Shown in pieces: positions 1 through 9,120 of a stretch of 64,000 nt of DNA (positions are counted from its first letter, which is position 1; each line of letters opens with the position of its first letter). Source of the DNA: Bacillota bacterium (GTDB taxonomy: Bacteria; Bacillota; Sulfobacillia; RBS10-35; Bu92); NCBI GenBank assembly GCA_014896375.1, contig JADBKN010000002.1, positions 1 to 64,000 on the forward strand. Reading direction: 5' to 3'. Below the pieces are notes generated by a model. It was not told the DNA's origin and ran no database searches. It was given only the letters and a program-made list of their open reading frames with translations. A program made the position numbers and the translations under genes.

Positions 1-1775
1 CCAGGCGGCAGGAGATTGAGCACCTCATCCCGCCGCGCGCCGGCGCGGCGGGCCATCCACACGCCGTAGACGACGTGGTCGAGCTCCGCCACGCTGTGCG
101 CATCCGTGTTCACGGCCAGCACCAGCCCGCGTTGGAGCGCCTCGAAGGCCTGGTCGCCGTCGAGATCGAGGCGCGCCGGGTTGGCGTTGATCTCCATCGC
201 GGTGCCGTGGCGCTGCGCGGCCTCGAAGACGGCGTCGAGGTCGAGATCGTAGCCCTCCCGCCGCAGCAGCAGGCGGCCCGTCGGGTGGCCGAGCACGTCG
301 ACGCGGCCCGATTCCAGGGCGCGCACCACGCGCGCCGTCATGGCCTCGCGGGACAGGCCGAACTGGGAGTGCACGGAGGCGACGATCCATTCGAGCTCGA
401 TGCCTTCCGGGATGTCGAGCGAGCCGTCCGGGCGGATATCGGCCTCTGTACCGCGAAGGAGGCGCACGCCGGCCGTCTCGCGCTGCACCTCCGCGATCTC
501 CGCCGCCTGAAGGCGTAGGCGCGCGGCGTCGAGGCCGCGCGCGATGCGCAGGGCGAAGGAGTGGTCCGTGACGGCGAGCGCACGGTAGCCGCGTTCGAGA
601 GCGGCGCGCGCCATCTCCCGCAGCGAGGCGCGACCGTCGCTGGCGCTGGTGTGGGCGTGCAGCTCCGCCGCCCAGCCCTCGAGGCTCACGAGGTCCTCGA
701 GGCGGCCGAGGCGTGCCAGGCGCTCCGGAAAGGCGCGCAATTCCGGCGGGATCCACTCGCGCCCGAGCGCCCGGAAGACGGCGGCCTCGGCAGCGGGCGC
801 GCGGAAGCCGTAGGGGTCCGGGCGCAGTGCTCCGGCGTCCGCGCCCGCCTCACCCACGAGAAGCCCGCCCGCCGCGCCTACCCCGCGCGCGCTGGCGAGC
901 AGCCGCGTCACCGCCGCCGGCGGTCCCGTGAGCACGACGAGAGCCCAGCCCCACGCGTCCGGCGGCGACCACCAAAAGCGCACCGGCACTTCGCCGAGGG
1001 ACGCCTTCAGCCCTCTCGGCGCCCCGGCTCCCAGCGCGTGCAGCACGGCCGGCCAGGCGCCGGCGGTCGGGTCGTCCGCAGCCTCAAGCGGCCGCGCCGC
1101 GCCCAACTCCGCCGGGAGGCGCCCGCGAGCGGCCTCCTCCCACGCCTCCCAGGCAGCCGCTTCGCAGGCGACGGCGACGTCGATCGCGCCCACGACCGGC
1201 TCCCGGCGCCGCACCTCGCCCACCTCAAGCGCGGCGGCCGCGCCGGCCTCAAGCGCGATCCCGACGAGCACGCGCGCGGCCGGAAACGCCTCTCCCAAAA
1301 GCATGCGCCCGGCGCGCGCCGCAAAGGCTTCCGCCGCCTGCAGGAGCGCCTGCTCCTTCTTGGGTCCGAAACCCGGAAGCGCCCGCAGGCGCTGGGCGCG
1401 CGCCGCCGCCGCCAGCCCGCCGGGGCTGGCCACGCCGAGCTCCCGCCAGAGCACGCCCACCGTCTTGGGTCCGACGCCCGGAAGTCCCAGCAACGCGCGA
1501 ACGCCTTCGGGGACGCGGGCCCGAAGGCGTTCAAGCAGCGGGCAGGTGCCCGTGGCCAGGATGGCGTCGATCTTGGCGGCGATGGCGGGACCCACGTGGG
1601 GGATCTCCGTCAAGCGGCCGGCAGCGGCCAGCCGGGCCACGTCCGCCCCGGCCTCCTCCACGGCGCGCGCCGCACGACGGTACGCCGGCGCCTTTTGCGC
1701 GTCGTCGTCGAGCACCTCCGAGAGGTCGGCGATCTCCCGCAGGCAGCGCGCCACCCATTTGGCGTCGTAGCTCAC
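1..1775 (-). CDS. polX: PolX-family DNA polymerase/PHP exonuclease, 3' end cut by window edge
   Basis: 591 codons are present; the family is usually about 570-580 residues, so only the last few are missing. The N-terminal part has helix-hairpin-helix motifs (LPGVGPKT near residue 90). A Pol-beta-like nucleotidyltransferase core follows, then a C-terminal PHP phosphoesterase domain. The PHP metal-binding motifs look complete: ELHAHTSASDG, TDHS, GTEADI, SVHS, GHPTGR and NTDAHS. The polymerase core is not complete: where PolX proteins have G-S...D-x-D, this one reads GEVRRREPVVGAID, so the first catalytic Asp is Ala197 and only Asp199 remains. The protein may therefore act mainly as a 3'-5' exonuclease or AP-type phosphoesterase in base-excision repair. 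The GTG start at 1775 overlaps the zapA stop (GTGA), implying coupled translation. No ATG alternative exists in frame nearby. Confidence 0.9.
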   Translation of the reverse strand, partial: MSYDAKWVARCLREIADLSEVLDDDAQKAPAYRRAARAVEEAGADVARLAAAGRLTEIPHVGPAIAAKIDAILATGTCPLLERLRARVPEGVRALLGLPGVGPKTVGVLWRELGVASPGGLAAAARAQRLRALPGFGPKKEQALLQAAEAFAARAGRMLLGEAFPAARVLVGIALEAGAAAALEVGEVRRREPVVGAIDVAVACEAAAWEAWEEAARGRLPAELGAARPLEAADDPTAGAWPAVLHALGAGAPRGLKASLGEVPVRFWWSPPDAWGWALVVLTGPPAAVTRLLASARGVGAAGGLLVGEAGADAGALRPDPYGFRAPAAEAAVFRALGREWIPPELRAFPERLARLGRLEDLVSLEGWAAELHAHTSASDGRASLREMARAALERGYRALAVTDHSFALRIARGLDAARLRLQAAEIAEVQRETAGVRLLRGTEADIRPDGSLDIPEGIELEWIVASVHSQFGLSREAMTARVVRALESGRVDVLGHPTGRLLLRREGYDLDLDAVFEAAQRHGTAMEINANPARLDLDGDQAFEALQRGLVLAVNTDAHSVAELDHVVYGVWMARRAGARRDEVLNLLPP

Positions 1776-2116
1776 GCGCCCGTCCCGGCCGCCCCGCCCG
1801 CGCCGCGGGAGTCCGACTTCGTCTCCGCGCGCCCGCCGTCCCCGGCCGTGGCGCCGCGGCGCTCCCACTCCCGCTCCAGGAGGCCCACCACGCGCTCGTG
1901 CTGCTCCGTCAGCCGGACGAGCTCGTCGGCCAGGTTCAGCGCGGCGAGCACGGCGATGCGGCTGACGCTGAGATTCGGGCGCTGGGCCGCGATCTCCCGC
2001 ATTCGCTGGTCGACGCGCCGCGCGACGGCGCGGATGTGCTCCTCGCGGGCGTCGCCGCGGATGACGTACTCCTCGTTGAAGATCGTGACGGTCACGCGAT
2101 TGCGCAGCTCGTCCAA
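1772..2116 (-). CDS. zapA: Cell division protein ZapA (FtsZ-ring associated)
   Basis: Short protein (114 aa) matching ZapA: an N-terminal strand region VTVTIFNEEYVIRG that packs the dimer, the EEHIRAVARRVDQRM helix, then a long C-terminal helix rich in E/R/L that forms a coiled coil. ZapA bundles FtsZ protofilaments at midcell. The start chosen is TTG at 2116, because a GGGGGG-rich ribosome-binding site lies 6-7 bases upstream and no ATG or GTG lies in frame between the preceding gene and this point. Its stop overlaps the polX start. The zapA-polX linkage is conserved in Bacillota, usually with mutS2 downstream, which here would lie beyond the left edge. Confidence 0.85.
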   Translation of the reverse strand: MDELRNRVTVTIFNEEYVIRGDAREEHIRAVARRVDQRMREIAAQRPNLSVSRIAVLAALNLADELVRLTEQHERVVGLLEREWERRGATAGDGGRAETKSDSRGAGGAAGTGA

Positions 2117-2144
2117 GGAACTGCCCCCCTGAGCCCGTTCATGC

Positions 2145-4160
2145 CTAACTTTGCCACGGCGCCGCCGAGTCCTGCGACTGGAGCGCCGCTGCGCGCCGCT
2201 CCCACTCCTCGTACAGGCGCTCCAGTTCCTCCTCGACGGCGCGGAAGCGCTGCACGGCGGCCTGGGCGCGCGCCTCGTCGCGGTAGAGGTCCGGGTCCGC
2301 GAGCTGCCCTTCAAGGGCGGCGCGCTCGGCCTCCAGCGCCTCGATGCGCTCCTCCGCGGCCCGCAGCGCCGCTTCCAGGCGGCGGCGCTCGTTCTTGCTG
2401 AGCGGCGCGCTCCCTGGCGCGGCGGACGCCTCCGAGCCACGCCCGGCCGCTGCCGCGGCGCCGGTGTCGGCCGCCGCCGGGCCGCCCGCGGCGGCCCCGC
2501 GCGGCGCGGGAGCATCCGCCCCACGCGCCCCCGGTCCGCCCTCCGAGGGCGTCCCCGCCGCCCCCGCAGCCGCGCGCCGCGCCGCCTCCCACTCGGCGTA
2601 CGTCCCGCGGAAGTCGCGCACCGCACCGCCCTCGAACACCCAGAGCCGCGTCGCCAGGCGGAGAAAGTAGCGATCATGCGTGACGAAGAACATCGTCCCC
2701 GGGAAGGCGTCGAGCGCTTCCTCCAGGGCCTCGCGCGCCGGAATGTCCAGGTGGTTCGTGGGTTCGTCGAGGATGAGCACGTTCGCACGGGAGAGGACGA
2801 GCTTCGCCAGGAGCAGGCGGTTCCGCTCGCCGCCCGAAAGGTGCTCGACGCGCCGGAAGACATCCTCGCCCCGGAAGAGGAAGCGGGCGAGAAGCGTGCG
2901 CGCCTCCTCCAGCGTGAAGTCGCCGGCCTCCATGATCTCGTCCAGCACGCTGCGGTCCTCGCGAAGCCCGCGCAGGTCCTGGGAGAAGTAGCCGATGTCC
3001 ACCCCCGCGCCCCACAGCACCTCGCCTTCACTCGGGGCCAACTCCCCGAGGAGCAGGCGCAGCATCGTCGTCTTGCCGGCGCCGTTCGGGCCGACGAGGC
3101 CCACGCGCTCGCCCCGCTCCACGCGCGCGCTGAAGCCACGGAAGAGTAGGCGGCCGTCAAAGCGGTGGCCGAGCCCCTCCACCTGCAGCACCTCCCGCCC
3201 GCCGCGCGCGGCCGGCTCGAACGCCAGGCGGAGGCGGCGCTCGTCCAACTTCGGGCGCTCCACGGAAGGGAGCCGGGCCAGCCGCTTCTCGCGGCTCTTC
3301 GCCTGCGTGGCGCGGTTGCCGGCGCGGTAGCGGCGGACGTACTCCTCCAGCCGCCGCCGCTCCTCCTCCACGCGCCGCCACTCCTCCTCCGCCGCCTCGA
3401 GCCTCCGGCGGCGCTGCTCCACATAGGCGGTGTAGTTGCCGCTGTACGCCTCCACCGTGCCGTCGTGCACGGCGAAGATGCGCGTGACCGTGCGGTCGAG
3501 AAAGACACGGTCGTGCGAGACCATCAGGACCGCGCCGCGGTGGACCTCCGCGAGGTACCGCTCCAGCCACTCGATGGCGTCGAGGTCCAGGTGGTTCGTC
3601 GGTTCGTCGAGGAGGAGCAGGTCCGGCTGCTCCAAGAGGAGCCTCGCCAGGCCCAGCCGCACGCGCTGGCCCCCGGAGAGGAGCTCCACCCGGACGTCCC
3701 ACGTCTCCGGCGGGAAGCCGAGTCCGGCCAGCACGCGGTCCGTGCGCGCCTCGCGCTCGTAGCCGCCGCGCGCCTCGAAGCGCTGCAGCGCTTCGCCGTA
3801 CTCCGCCAGAAGCGCCGCATCGCCCGGCCGCGCGCGCAGCTCCGCCTCCATCTCCCTCAGGCGGCGCTCCAGCCCATCGAGCTCCGCGAAGGCGGCGAGC
3901 GCCTCCTCCCGGAGGCTGCGCCCCGGCGTGAAGGCCGGGTCCTGCCGTAGGTAGCCGAGGCGCGCGCCGCGGCGAAGGTGGATGGCGCCGGCGTCCGGCT
4001 CCTCCTCGCCGGCGATGAGGCGGAGGAGTGTCGTCTTGCCCGCGCCGTTCGGGCCGACGAGCCCGGCGCGCTCGTTCTCCTCCAGGCGCAGGGAGACGTC
4101 CCGCAGGACGTCCCGGCCGCTGTAGGACTTGCTGCAACCTTCAACGCGCAGAAGGCTCAT
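2145..4160 (-). CDS. ABC-F family ATPase (ribosome-associated, Uup/YfmR-like)
   Basis: 671 aa with two ABC ATPase domains and no membrane segments, the hallmark of ABC-F translation factors. Each half has a Walker A GPNGAGKTT, an ABC signature (LLSGGQRVRLGLA; LSGGERNRLLLA) and the Walker B extension LLDEPTNHLD / ILDEPTNHLD. The central linker is a long charged helical arm (YVEQRRRRLEAAEEEW onward) that contacts P-site tRNA in the family. An Ala/Gly/Pro-rich spacer of about 60 residues precedes a C-terminal coiled coil of the Uup/YfmR type. The ATG start is one base after the pheT stop (TGAAATG), so it is probably translated by re-initiation. The neighbours suggest a housekeeping ribosome-rescue role rather than antibiotic resistance, but that is inference. 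Confidence 0.88.
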   Translation of the reverse strand: MSLLRVEGCSKSYSGRDVLRDVSLRLEENERAGLVGPNGAGKTTLLRLIAGEEEPDAGAIHLRRGARLGYLRQDPAFTPGRSLREEALAAFAELDGLERRLREMEAELRARPGDAALLAEYGEALQRFEARGGYEREARTDRVLAGLGFPPETWDVRVELLSGGQRVRLGLARLLLEQPDLLLLDEPTNHLDLDAIEWLERYLAEVHRGAVLMVSHDRVFLDRTVTRIFAVHDGTVEAYSGNYTAYVEQRRRRLEAAEEEWRRVEEERRRLEEYVRRYRAGNRATQAKSREKRLARLPSVERPKLDERRLRLAFEPAARGGREVLQVEGLGHRFDGRLLFRGFSARVERGERVGLVGPNGAGKTTMLRLLLGELAPSEGEVLWGAGVDIGYFSQDLRGLREDRSVLDEIMEAGDFTLEEARTLLARFLFRGEDVFRRVEHLSGGERNRLLLAKLVLSRANVLILDEPTNHLDIPAREALEEALDAFPGTMFFVTHDRYFLRLATRLWVFEGGAVRDFRGTYAEWEAARRAAAGAAGTPSEGGPGARGADAPAPRGAAAGGPAAADTGAAAAAGRGSEASAAPGSAPLSKNERRRLEAALRAAEERIEALEAERAALEGQLADPDLYRDEARAQAAVQRFRAVEEELERLYEEWERRAAALQSQDSAAPWQS

Positions 4161-4161
4161 T

Positions 4162-6609
4162 TCATGAACGTAGCACGGCCCCGAGCTCCCCGGCCAGGGC
4201 TTGGCGCACGCGACCGTGCACCGCTTCCACCTCGTCCTCGGTGAGGGTGCGGTCGTCCGCCTGGTAGACGAGGCGGTAGGCCAGGCTGCGCCGCCCGGCT
4301 CCCAGGCGCTCGCCGGCGTACACGTCAAAGAGCTCGATGCTCCGCAGGAGCTCCCCGCCCGCCTGCCGCATGACGCGCTCCACCTCCGCCGCCGGCGTGG
4401 CGAGATCGACGACCAGCGCCAGGTCGCGCGCGACGGCGGGGAACCGCGGCAGGGGCCGCAGCTCCGGGAGCGCCCGGCCGGCGGCGAGGAGCGCCTCCAC
4501 GTCCAGTTCCGCGGCCACCACGCGCCCCTCCAGGTCCCACGCGGCCGCGACGCGCGGGTGAAGCTCCCCCACCCAGCCCAGCGCCCGCCCGCCGGCGGCT
4601 GCGTAGGCGGCGCGGCCCGGGTGCAGGAAGGGCTCCCGCGCGCGCTCCCAGCGTGCGTCCTCGACGCGGAAGAGGCGCAGCACCGCCTCGACGACGCCCT
4701 TTGCGGTAAAGAAGTCGGCCGCGCGGCCCTCCCCCTCCCGCCAGTGGCGCGGCGCCAGCCGCCCGGAGGCCACAAAGGCGAGCCGCAGCGGCTCTTGGGG
4801 CAGCCGGCCGGCCGCCACCTCGTCCGCTCCCATGTAGACGCGCGCAATTTCGAACAGCGCCGCGTCCGTGCGCCGCACGCGGTGGTTGTGGGCCAGGACG
4901 TCGAGGAGGCTCGGCAGCATCGTCGTGCGCATCACCTCCTGCGCCTCCGAGAGGGGGTTGGCCACCGCGATGGGCCTCGAGCGCTCATCGTGCGGCGGTA
5001 GGCCGAGGCGCGCGAGCCGCTCCTCGGGGTGGAAGGTGAACGTCACCGCCTCCGTGAAGCCGGCGGCGCGCATCAACCGGGAGAGCTCGTCCAGGGCGCG
5101 GCGGCGGGCGGAGCGGCCCCCGCGACCGGGCGCGCCGTGGAGAGGCGCCGAGGGGATGCGGTTCAGCCCGTAGAGGCGTCCCACCTCTTCCACGAGGTCG
5201 ACGGGTTCGGTGACGTCCGGACGGAAGGTCGGCACGGTGACGACGAGCCGCCCGCCCTCGGCGCGCACGTCCATGTGCAGCCGGCGCAGGTAGGACGCGA
5301 TCTCCGCGTCCCCGAGGTCCACACCCAAGAGGCCGCGGATGCGCGCCGCTTCCACCTCCAGGCGGCGCGGCCGGGCCGGCCGGGGGTAGGCGTCCTCCAC
5401 CTCCTCGGGTACCGTCCCGCCCGCCAGCGCCTGGATGAGCGCCGCCGCCCGGTCCGCCACCCAGCGGCAGCCGCTGGGATCCACACCCTTCTCAAAGCGG
5501 CCGGAGGCCTCGCTGAGGAGGCCCAGGCGGCGCGCCGTGCGCCCTACGCGGGCAGGGTCGAACCAGGCGGACTCCAGGAGGATGGAGCGCGTCCGCTCCG
5601 TGACCTCCGTGGCCGCGCCGCCCATCACGCCCGCGAGCGCCACCGGCGCCTCCGCGTCGGCGATGACGAGGTCGCCCTCCTGAAGGCGCCGCTCCTCCCC
5701 GTCCAGCGTGCGCAGTGTCTCTCCGGGGCGGGCCGCGCGCGCGCCGATCAGCCCGCCGCGCAGCGTGTCGAGATCGAAGGCGTGGAGCGGCTGGCCCGTC
5801 TCCAGCATCACGTAGTTCGTCACGTCGACCACGTTCGAGATCGGGCGCATGCCCGCCGCCTGCAGGCGGCGCTGCAGCCAGAGCGGCGAGGGGCCCACGC
5901 GCACGTCCAGGATGAAGCGCGCCACGTAACGCGCGCAACCCTCGTCCTCGATGAAGACGCGCGGCGGGCGCGGCCGGTCCGCCGGCCAGGACGCCGGGGC
6001 CGGCTGCGAGGGGCCGCGGCGCCGCTCCGCGGGGAGGAGCGGCAGCTCCAGAAGCGCCGCCACCTCCCGCGCCACGCCCAGCACGCTCTGGCAGTGGGCG
6101 GCGTAGTTGGGCGTCAGCTCCACTTCCAGCACGGCGTCGTCCAGCTCCAGGGCGCGCGCCACATCCATGCCCGGCCGCCAGCCCTCCTGGGGGTCGAGCT
6201 CAAGGAGGCCGCGCGGCCCGGGCGGCTCGGGCAGCGCCAGCTCGTCGGCGCTGCAGCACATGCCTTCAGAGACGACGCCGCGGAAGTCGGCGGCGGCGAT
6301 GCGGCGCCCGTCGGCCAGCCGCGCCCCGGGAAGCGCCACCGGCACCAGCATCCCGGCGCGCGCGTTCGGCGCCCCCGTCACGATGGTGAGCGCCGCACCG
6401 CCCGTCTCCACGCGCACCACCTTCAGATGGTCGCTCGCCGGGTGGCGCTCCACCGCGGTCACGCGGCCCGCCACCACGCCCTCCACGTGCCGCCACGGCC
6501 GCTCCACGGCCTCCACGGCCAGGCCCACCAGGGTGAGCCGCTCCGCCAGCTCCTCCGGCGGCAGCTCCACCGGCACGAACTCTTGCAACCAGCGGTAGGA
6601 AACGCGCAT
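4162..6609 (-). CDS. pheT: Phenylalanyl-tRNA synthetase beta subunit
   Basis: 815 aa, normal length for bacterial PheT. It starts MRVSYRWLQEFV, then the EMAP-II-like tRNA-binding domain (about residues 40-150, with GVVAGRVTAVERHPASDHLKV), the B3/B4 editing domain, the B5 domain, the catalytic-like core and a C-terminal FDX-ACB anticodon-binding fold (ending near SLAYRLVYQADDRTLTEDEV). It forms the alpha2-beta2 enzyme with PheS that charges tRNA-Phe. The ATG has an AAGGAG-type ribosome-binding site and sits 35 bases after pheS. Both are controlled by the T-box leader upstream. Confidence 0.97.
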   Translation of the reverse strand: MRVSYRWLQEFVPVELPPEELAERLTLVGLAVEAVERPWRHVEGVVAGRVTAVERHPASDHLKVVRVETGGAALTIVTGAPNARAGMLVPVALPGARLADGRRIAAADFRGVVSEGMCCSADELALPEPPGPRGLLELDPQEGWRPGMDVARALELDDAVLEVELTPNYAAHCQSVLGVAREVAALLELPLLPAERRRGPSQPAPASWPADRPRPPRVFIEDEGCARYVARFILDVRVGPSPLWLQRRLQAAGMRPISNVVDVTNYVMLETGQPLHAFDLDTLRGGLIGARAARPGETLRTLDGEERRLQEGDLVIADAEAPVALAGVMGGAATEVTERTRSILLESAWFDPARVGRTARRLGLLSEASGRFEKGVDPSGCRWVADRAAALIQALAGGTVPEEVEDAYPRPARPRRLEVEAARIRGLLGVDLGDAEIASYLRRLHMDVRAEGGRLVVTVPTFRPDVTEPVDLVEEVGRLYGLNRIPSAPLHGAPGRGGRSARRRALDELSRLMRAAGFTEAVTFTFHPEERLARLGLPPHDERSRPIAVANPLSEAQEVMRTTMLPSLLDVLAHNHRVRRTDAALFEIARVYMGADEVAAGRLPQEPLRLAFVASGRLAPRHWREGEGRAADFFTAKGVVEAVLRLFRVEDARWERAREPFLHPGRAAYAAAGGRALGWVGELHPRVAAAWDLEGRVVAAELDVEALLAAGRALPELRPLPRFPAVARDLALVVDLATPAAEVERVMRQAGGELLRSIELFDVYAGERLGAGRRSLAYRLVYQADDRTLTEDEVEAVHGRVRQALAGELGAVLRS

Positions 6610-6644
6610 CGTGCCACTCCTTGTCCGCGGTGTGGGAACGCCTT

Positions 6645-7694
6645 TCAGAACTGCTCAAGGAAGCGCAGGTCGTTCTGGAAGAAGAGGCGCAGGTCGTCGA
6701 TGCCGTATTTCAGCATGGCGATGCGCTCCGGCCCCATGCCGAAGGCGAAGCCGCTCACCTCGTCCGGGTCGTAGCCGCCGTTGCGGATGACGCGCGGGTG
6801 CACCATGCCGGCGCCGAGGATCTCAAGCCACCCCGTGCCCTTGCATGTGCGGCAGCCGCCGCCGCCGCAGATGGTGCAGGAGACGTCCACCTCCATGCTG
6901 GGCTCCGTGAACGGAAAGTACGACGGGCGCAGCCGGATGCGGGCGCCCTCACCGTAGACGCGCCGCGCAAACTCCTCCAGCGTCCACTTGAGGTGGCCCA
7001 GGTGGACGCCGCGGTCCACGAGGAGGCCCTCCACCTGCGTGAACATCGGCGAATGCGTGGCGTCGTCGTCGCGGCGGTAGACGCGGCCCACGGTGATCAT
7101 GCGCACGGGCAGATCGGGCGCGCGGCTCTGCATGAAGCGCACCTGCATGGGTGAGGTGTGCGTGCGCAGGAGGATGCCTTCGTTCATGTAAAACGAGTCC
7201 TGCATGTCGCGCGCGGGGTGCCCCTTGGGGATGTTGAGCGCCTCGAAGTTGTACGCGTCCGTCTCGATCTCCGGCCCCTCCGCCAGCTCGAAGCCCATGG
7301 AGAGGAAGATGTCCTCGATCTCGCGGATCACCGTGTTCAAGGGGTGGGCGTGGCCGGTCGCCACGGGTGTCCCGGGCAGGGTGACGTCGACCGTCTCCTC
7401 AAGCAGGCGGCGCGCCTCCTCCTCCTGTCCGATGCGCTCCGCCGCCGCGTCCAGCGCCGCCTCCACCTCGTCGCGCACGGCGTTGGCCACGCGCCCGATC
7501 TGCGGCCTCTCCTCCGGCGGGTACTGCGAAAGAGAGCGCAGGAACGCGGTGATCGCGCCCTTGCGCCCGAGGGCCGCGACGCGCACCTCCTCCAGCTCCG
7601 CCGTGCTCGTCGCGCGCGCGATGGCGGCCAGCGCCTCGCGGCGCGCCCTCTCCAGCTCCTCCCGCCAGCCGGTCCGGACTGTGGGCTCGTCCAC
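6645..7694 (-). CDS. pheS: Phenylalanyl-tRNA synthetase alpha subunit
   Basis: 349 aa, class II aminoacyl-tRNA synthetase catalytic subunit. An N-terminal coiled coil precedes motif 2 ([19 protein letters not shown]) and motif 3 ([14 protein letters not shown]). The frame is open further upstream, but the GTG at 7694 is chosen because AGGAGG lies 8 bases before it and the length then matches the family (about 344-350 aa). A TTG six bases upstream is too close to that site. It is the first gene of pheS-pheT-ABC-F-zapA-polX. The T-box terminator lies immediately before its ribosome-binding site. Confidence 0.96.
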   Translation of the reverse strand: MDEPTVRTGWREELERARREALAAIARATSTAELEEVRVAALGRKGAITAFLRSLSQYPPEERPQIGRVANAVRDEVEAALDAAAERIGQEEEARRLLEETVDVTLPGTPVATGHAHPLNTVIREIEDIFLSMGFELAEGPEIETDAYNFEALNIPKGHPARDMQDSFYMNEGILLRTHTSPMQVRFMQSRAPDLPVRMITVGRVYRRDDDATHSPMFTQVEGLLVDRGVHLGHLKWTLEEFARRVYGEGARIRLRPSYFPFTEPSMEVDVSCTICGGGGCRTCKGTGWLEILGAGMVHPRVIRNGGYDPDEVSGFAFGMGPERIAMLKYGIDDLRLFFQNDLRFLEQF

Positions 7695-7713
7695 TGCCAA
7701 AACCTCCTCAAGC

Positions 7714-8020
7714 AAAAGAAAACGCCGCCGCCTCTGGGGCGGCGGCGGCCGCGGTACCACCCAGCTTTGCGCCCGCCTTGCGGCCGGCGCCTCCTCGGCC
7801 CGCGCGCCGGGGCGCCGGGCCAGCCCCGTAACGGGGGGCGGGCGGGTCCGCCTACTGGGAGCGCCTCCGCTCCGTTCAGCGGCCGGCTTGCGAGGGAACT
7901 TCCCCCGGCCCCGCGCCGGGCAGTTCCAGCCGCGCCGCCCTCTCTGGAGGCGCGGGCTCCGGGGTACTTTCCTCGCGCATCGCCGTTCCGAGGGGCCGCG
8001 GCGGTGCCGCGGCCCGATGA
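7714..8020 (-). promoter_or_regulatory. T-box riboswitch leader of pheS (tRNA-Phe sensing)
   Basis: The roughly 310-base untranslated leader between ypdA and pheS has the T-box hallmarks on the minus strand. These are an early GAGGAAAGTACC element (AGTA-type Stem I motif), a CAGAGAGGGCGG element, and the T-box sequence GGGTGGTACCGCGG at about 7750-7763. A GC-rich terminator hairpin (7723-7748) followed by TTTTCTTTT (down to 7714) sits just before the pheS ribosome-binding site. A TTC triplet at 7896-7898 (minus-strand reading GAAGTTCCC) is the likely Phe specifier codon. In this class uncharged cognate tRNA pairs with the T-box bulge and prevents termination. The specifier assignment is inference; the T-box and terminator are seen directly. 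Confidence 0.93.
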
Positions 8021-8026
8021 TCCTCG

Positions 8027-8036
8027 ATTATAACAC
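8027..8036 (-). promoter_or_regulatory. Promoter -10 element for the pheS T-box transcript
   Basis: A perfect TATAAT at 8032-8027 (minus strand), preceded by TGT, gives an extended -10 (TGnTATAAT). It overlaps the TAA stop codon of ypdA. The -35 region 17 bases upstream (GCGACG) is weak, as is common with extended -10 promoters. Transcription would begin near 8020, at the start of the T-box leader. Confidence 0.7.
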
Positions 8037-9020
8037 GCCTTGGGCGGCGCGTCGCCCCAGAAGGTGGGCGACGATCCGCGCCCCGTGCTCCCGGCCGTTC
8101 TCGATGAAGATCTTGTTCGCGTCCCAGCCGGCGGCCGTCACGCCGGCGAGGTAGAGCCCCGGGACGCTCGTCTCCATCGTTTCGGGGTCGTGGTGCGGTA
8201 CGCCGGTGTCCGGCTCGCGCTCCACGCCGAGCGCCTCGAGGATCGGCGACTCCGCATGGTAGCCCGTCAACGCGAAGACGAAGTCATTCGGCAGGCGGCG
8301 CTCCCGCCCTGCCACTTTGACGACGACCGCCTCGGGCTCGATGCGTGTCACCTGAGCTTGGAAGAGCGCCGTGATCTCGCCCTTCTCCAGGCGGCTGCGG
8401 ATGTCCGGGAGCACCCAGGGTTTGACCTTCGGCGAAAGATCCTGCCCGCGGTGGATGAGCGTGACGCGCGCGCCGGCGCGCCACAGCTCCAACGCGGCCT
8501 CGACGGCCGAGTTCTGCCCGCCCACCACCGCCACGTCCAGGTCGTAATAGGGATGGCCGTGCGTGAAGTAGTGCGAGACCTTCGGCAGGTCCTCCCCCGG
8601 CACGCCCAGGCGGTTGGGCGTGTCGAAGTAGCCGGTGGCCACGACCACCGCGCGGGCCGTCACCGTCTCCCTTCTCCCGCGCAGCACGTGTCGCGTGTGG
8701 AGGAGGAAACCGCCGTCCTCCCGCTCCACGGAGAGCACCTCGGTGTAGAGGGCGAGACGCAGCTGCAAACGTCGCGCCACGGAGCGGTAGTAGGTGAGGA
8801 GCTCGGCGCGGGTGGGGCGCATGCCTTGGGTGATGAAAGGAACGCCGCCGATCTCCAGCCGGTCCGGCGTGCTGCTGAAGACGACGTTCAAGGGCATGCG
8901 CGTGAGCGCGTCGACGACGCCGCCCTTGTCGAAGGCGAGATACGTGAGGCCGGCCGCCTGCGCCGCCGCGGCCGTCGCCAGCCCGCAGGGGCCGGCCCCG
9001 ATGATGGCCAGGTCCAGCAT
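8028..9020 (-). CDS. ypdA: YpdA-family NAD(P)-dependent flavoprotein (putative bacillithiol disulfide reductase)
   Basis: 330 aa, two-dinucleotide-binding flavoprotein. The N-terminal FAD motif is IIGAGPCGLATA and a second nucleotide-binding motif VAVVGGQNSAVEAALEL lies mid-protein, as in YpdA/Bdr. It lacks the CxxC redox pair of thioredoxin reductase. The FSSTPDRLEIGG region and the C-terminal GVTAAGWDANKIFIENGREH segment are typical of the family, which reduces bacillithiol disulfide in low-GC Gram-positives. The start is ATG at 9020 with a GGGGTGG site upstream. Its stop codon doubles as part of the pheS -10 box. Substrate assignment rests on family knowledge only. Confidence 0.85.
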   Translation of the reverse strand: MLDLAIIGAGPCGLATAAAAQAAGLTYLAFDKGGVVDALTRMPLNVVFSSTPDRLEIGGVPFITQGMRPTRAELLTYYRSVARRLQLRLALYTEVLSVEREDGGFLLHTRHVLRGRRETVTARAVVVATGYFDTPNRLGVPGEDLPKVSHYFTHGHPYYDLDVAVVGGQNSAVEAALELWRAGARVTLIHRGQDLSPKVKPWVLPDIRSRLEKGEITALFQAQVTRIEPEAVVVKVAGRERRLPNDFVFALTGYHAESPILEALGVEREPDTGVPHHDPETMETSVPGLYLAGVTAAGWDANKIFIENGREHGARIVAHLLGRRAAQGVL

Positions 9021-9058
9021 CGTTGTCCACCCCGCTCCGCAACACCAGACATTCTAGC

Positions 9059-9105
9059 AAAGGACCCCCGTCTCCGTTCCCGCCGCAGGCGGCGGGACGG
9101 GGGCC
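9059..9105 (-). terminator. Probable terminator downstream of the PrsA-like gene
   Basis: On the minus strand, CCCCCGTCCCGCCGCC pairs with GGCGGGAACGGAGACGGGGG around a short loop, then TCCTTTG follows. The stem is very strong but the T-tract is poor. It sits in the 100-base gap between the foldase stop (9121) and the ypdA start (9020). Confidence 0.6.
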
Positions 9106-9120
9106 TCTTGCGCGAAGGCG

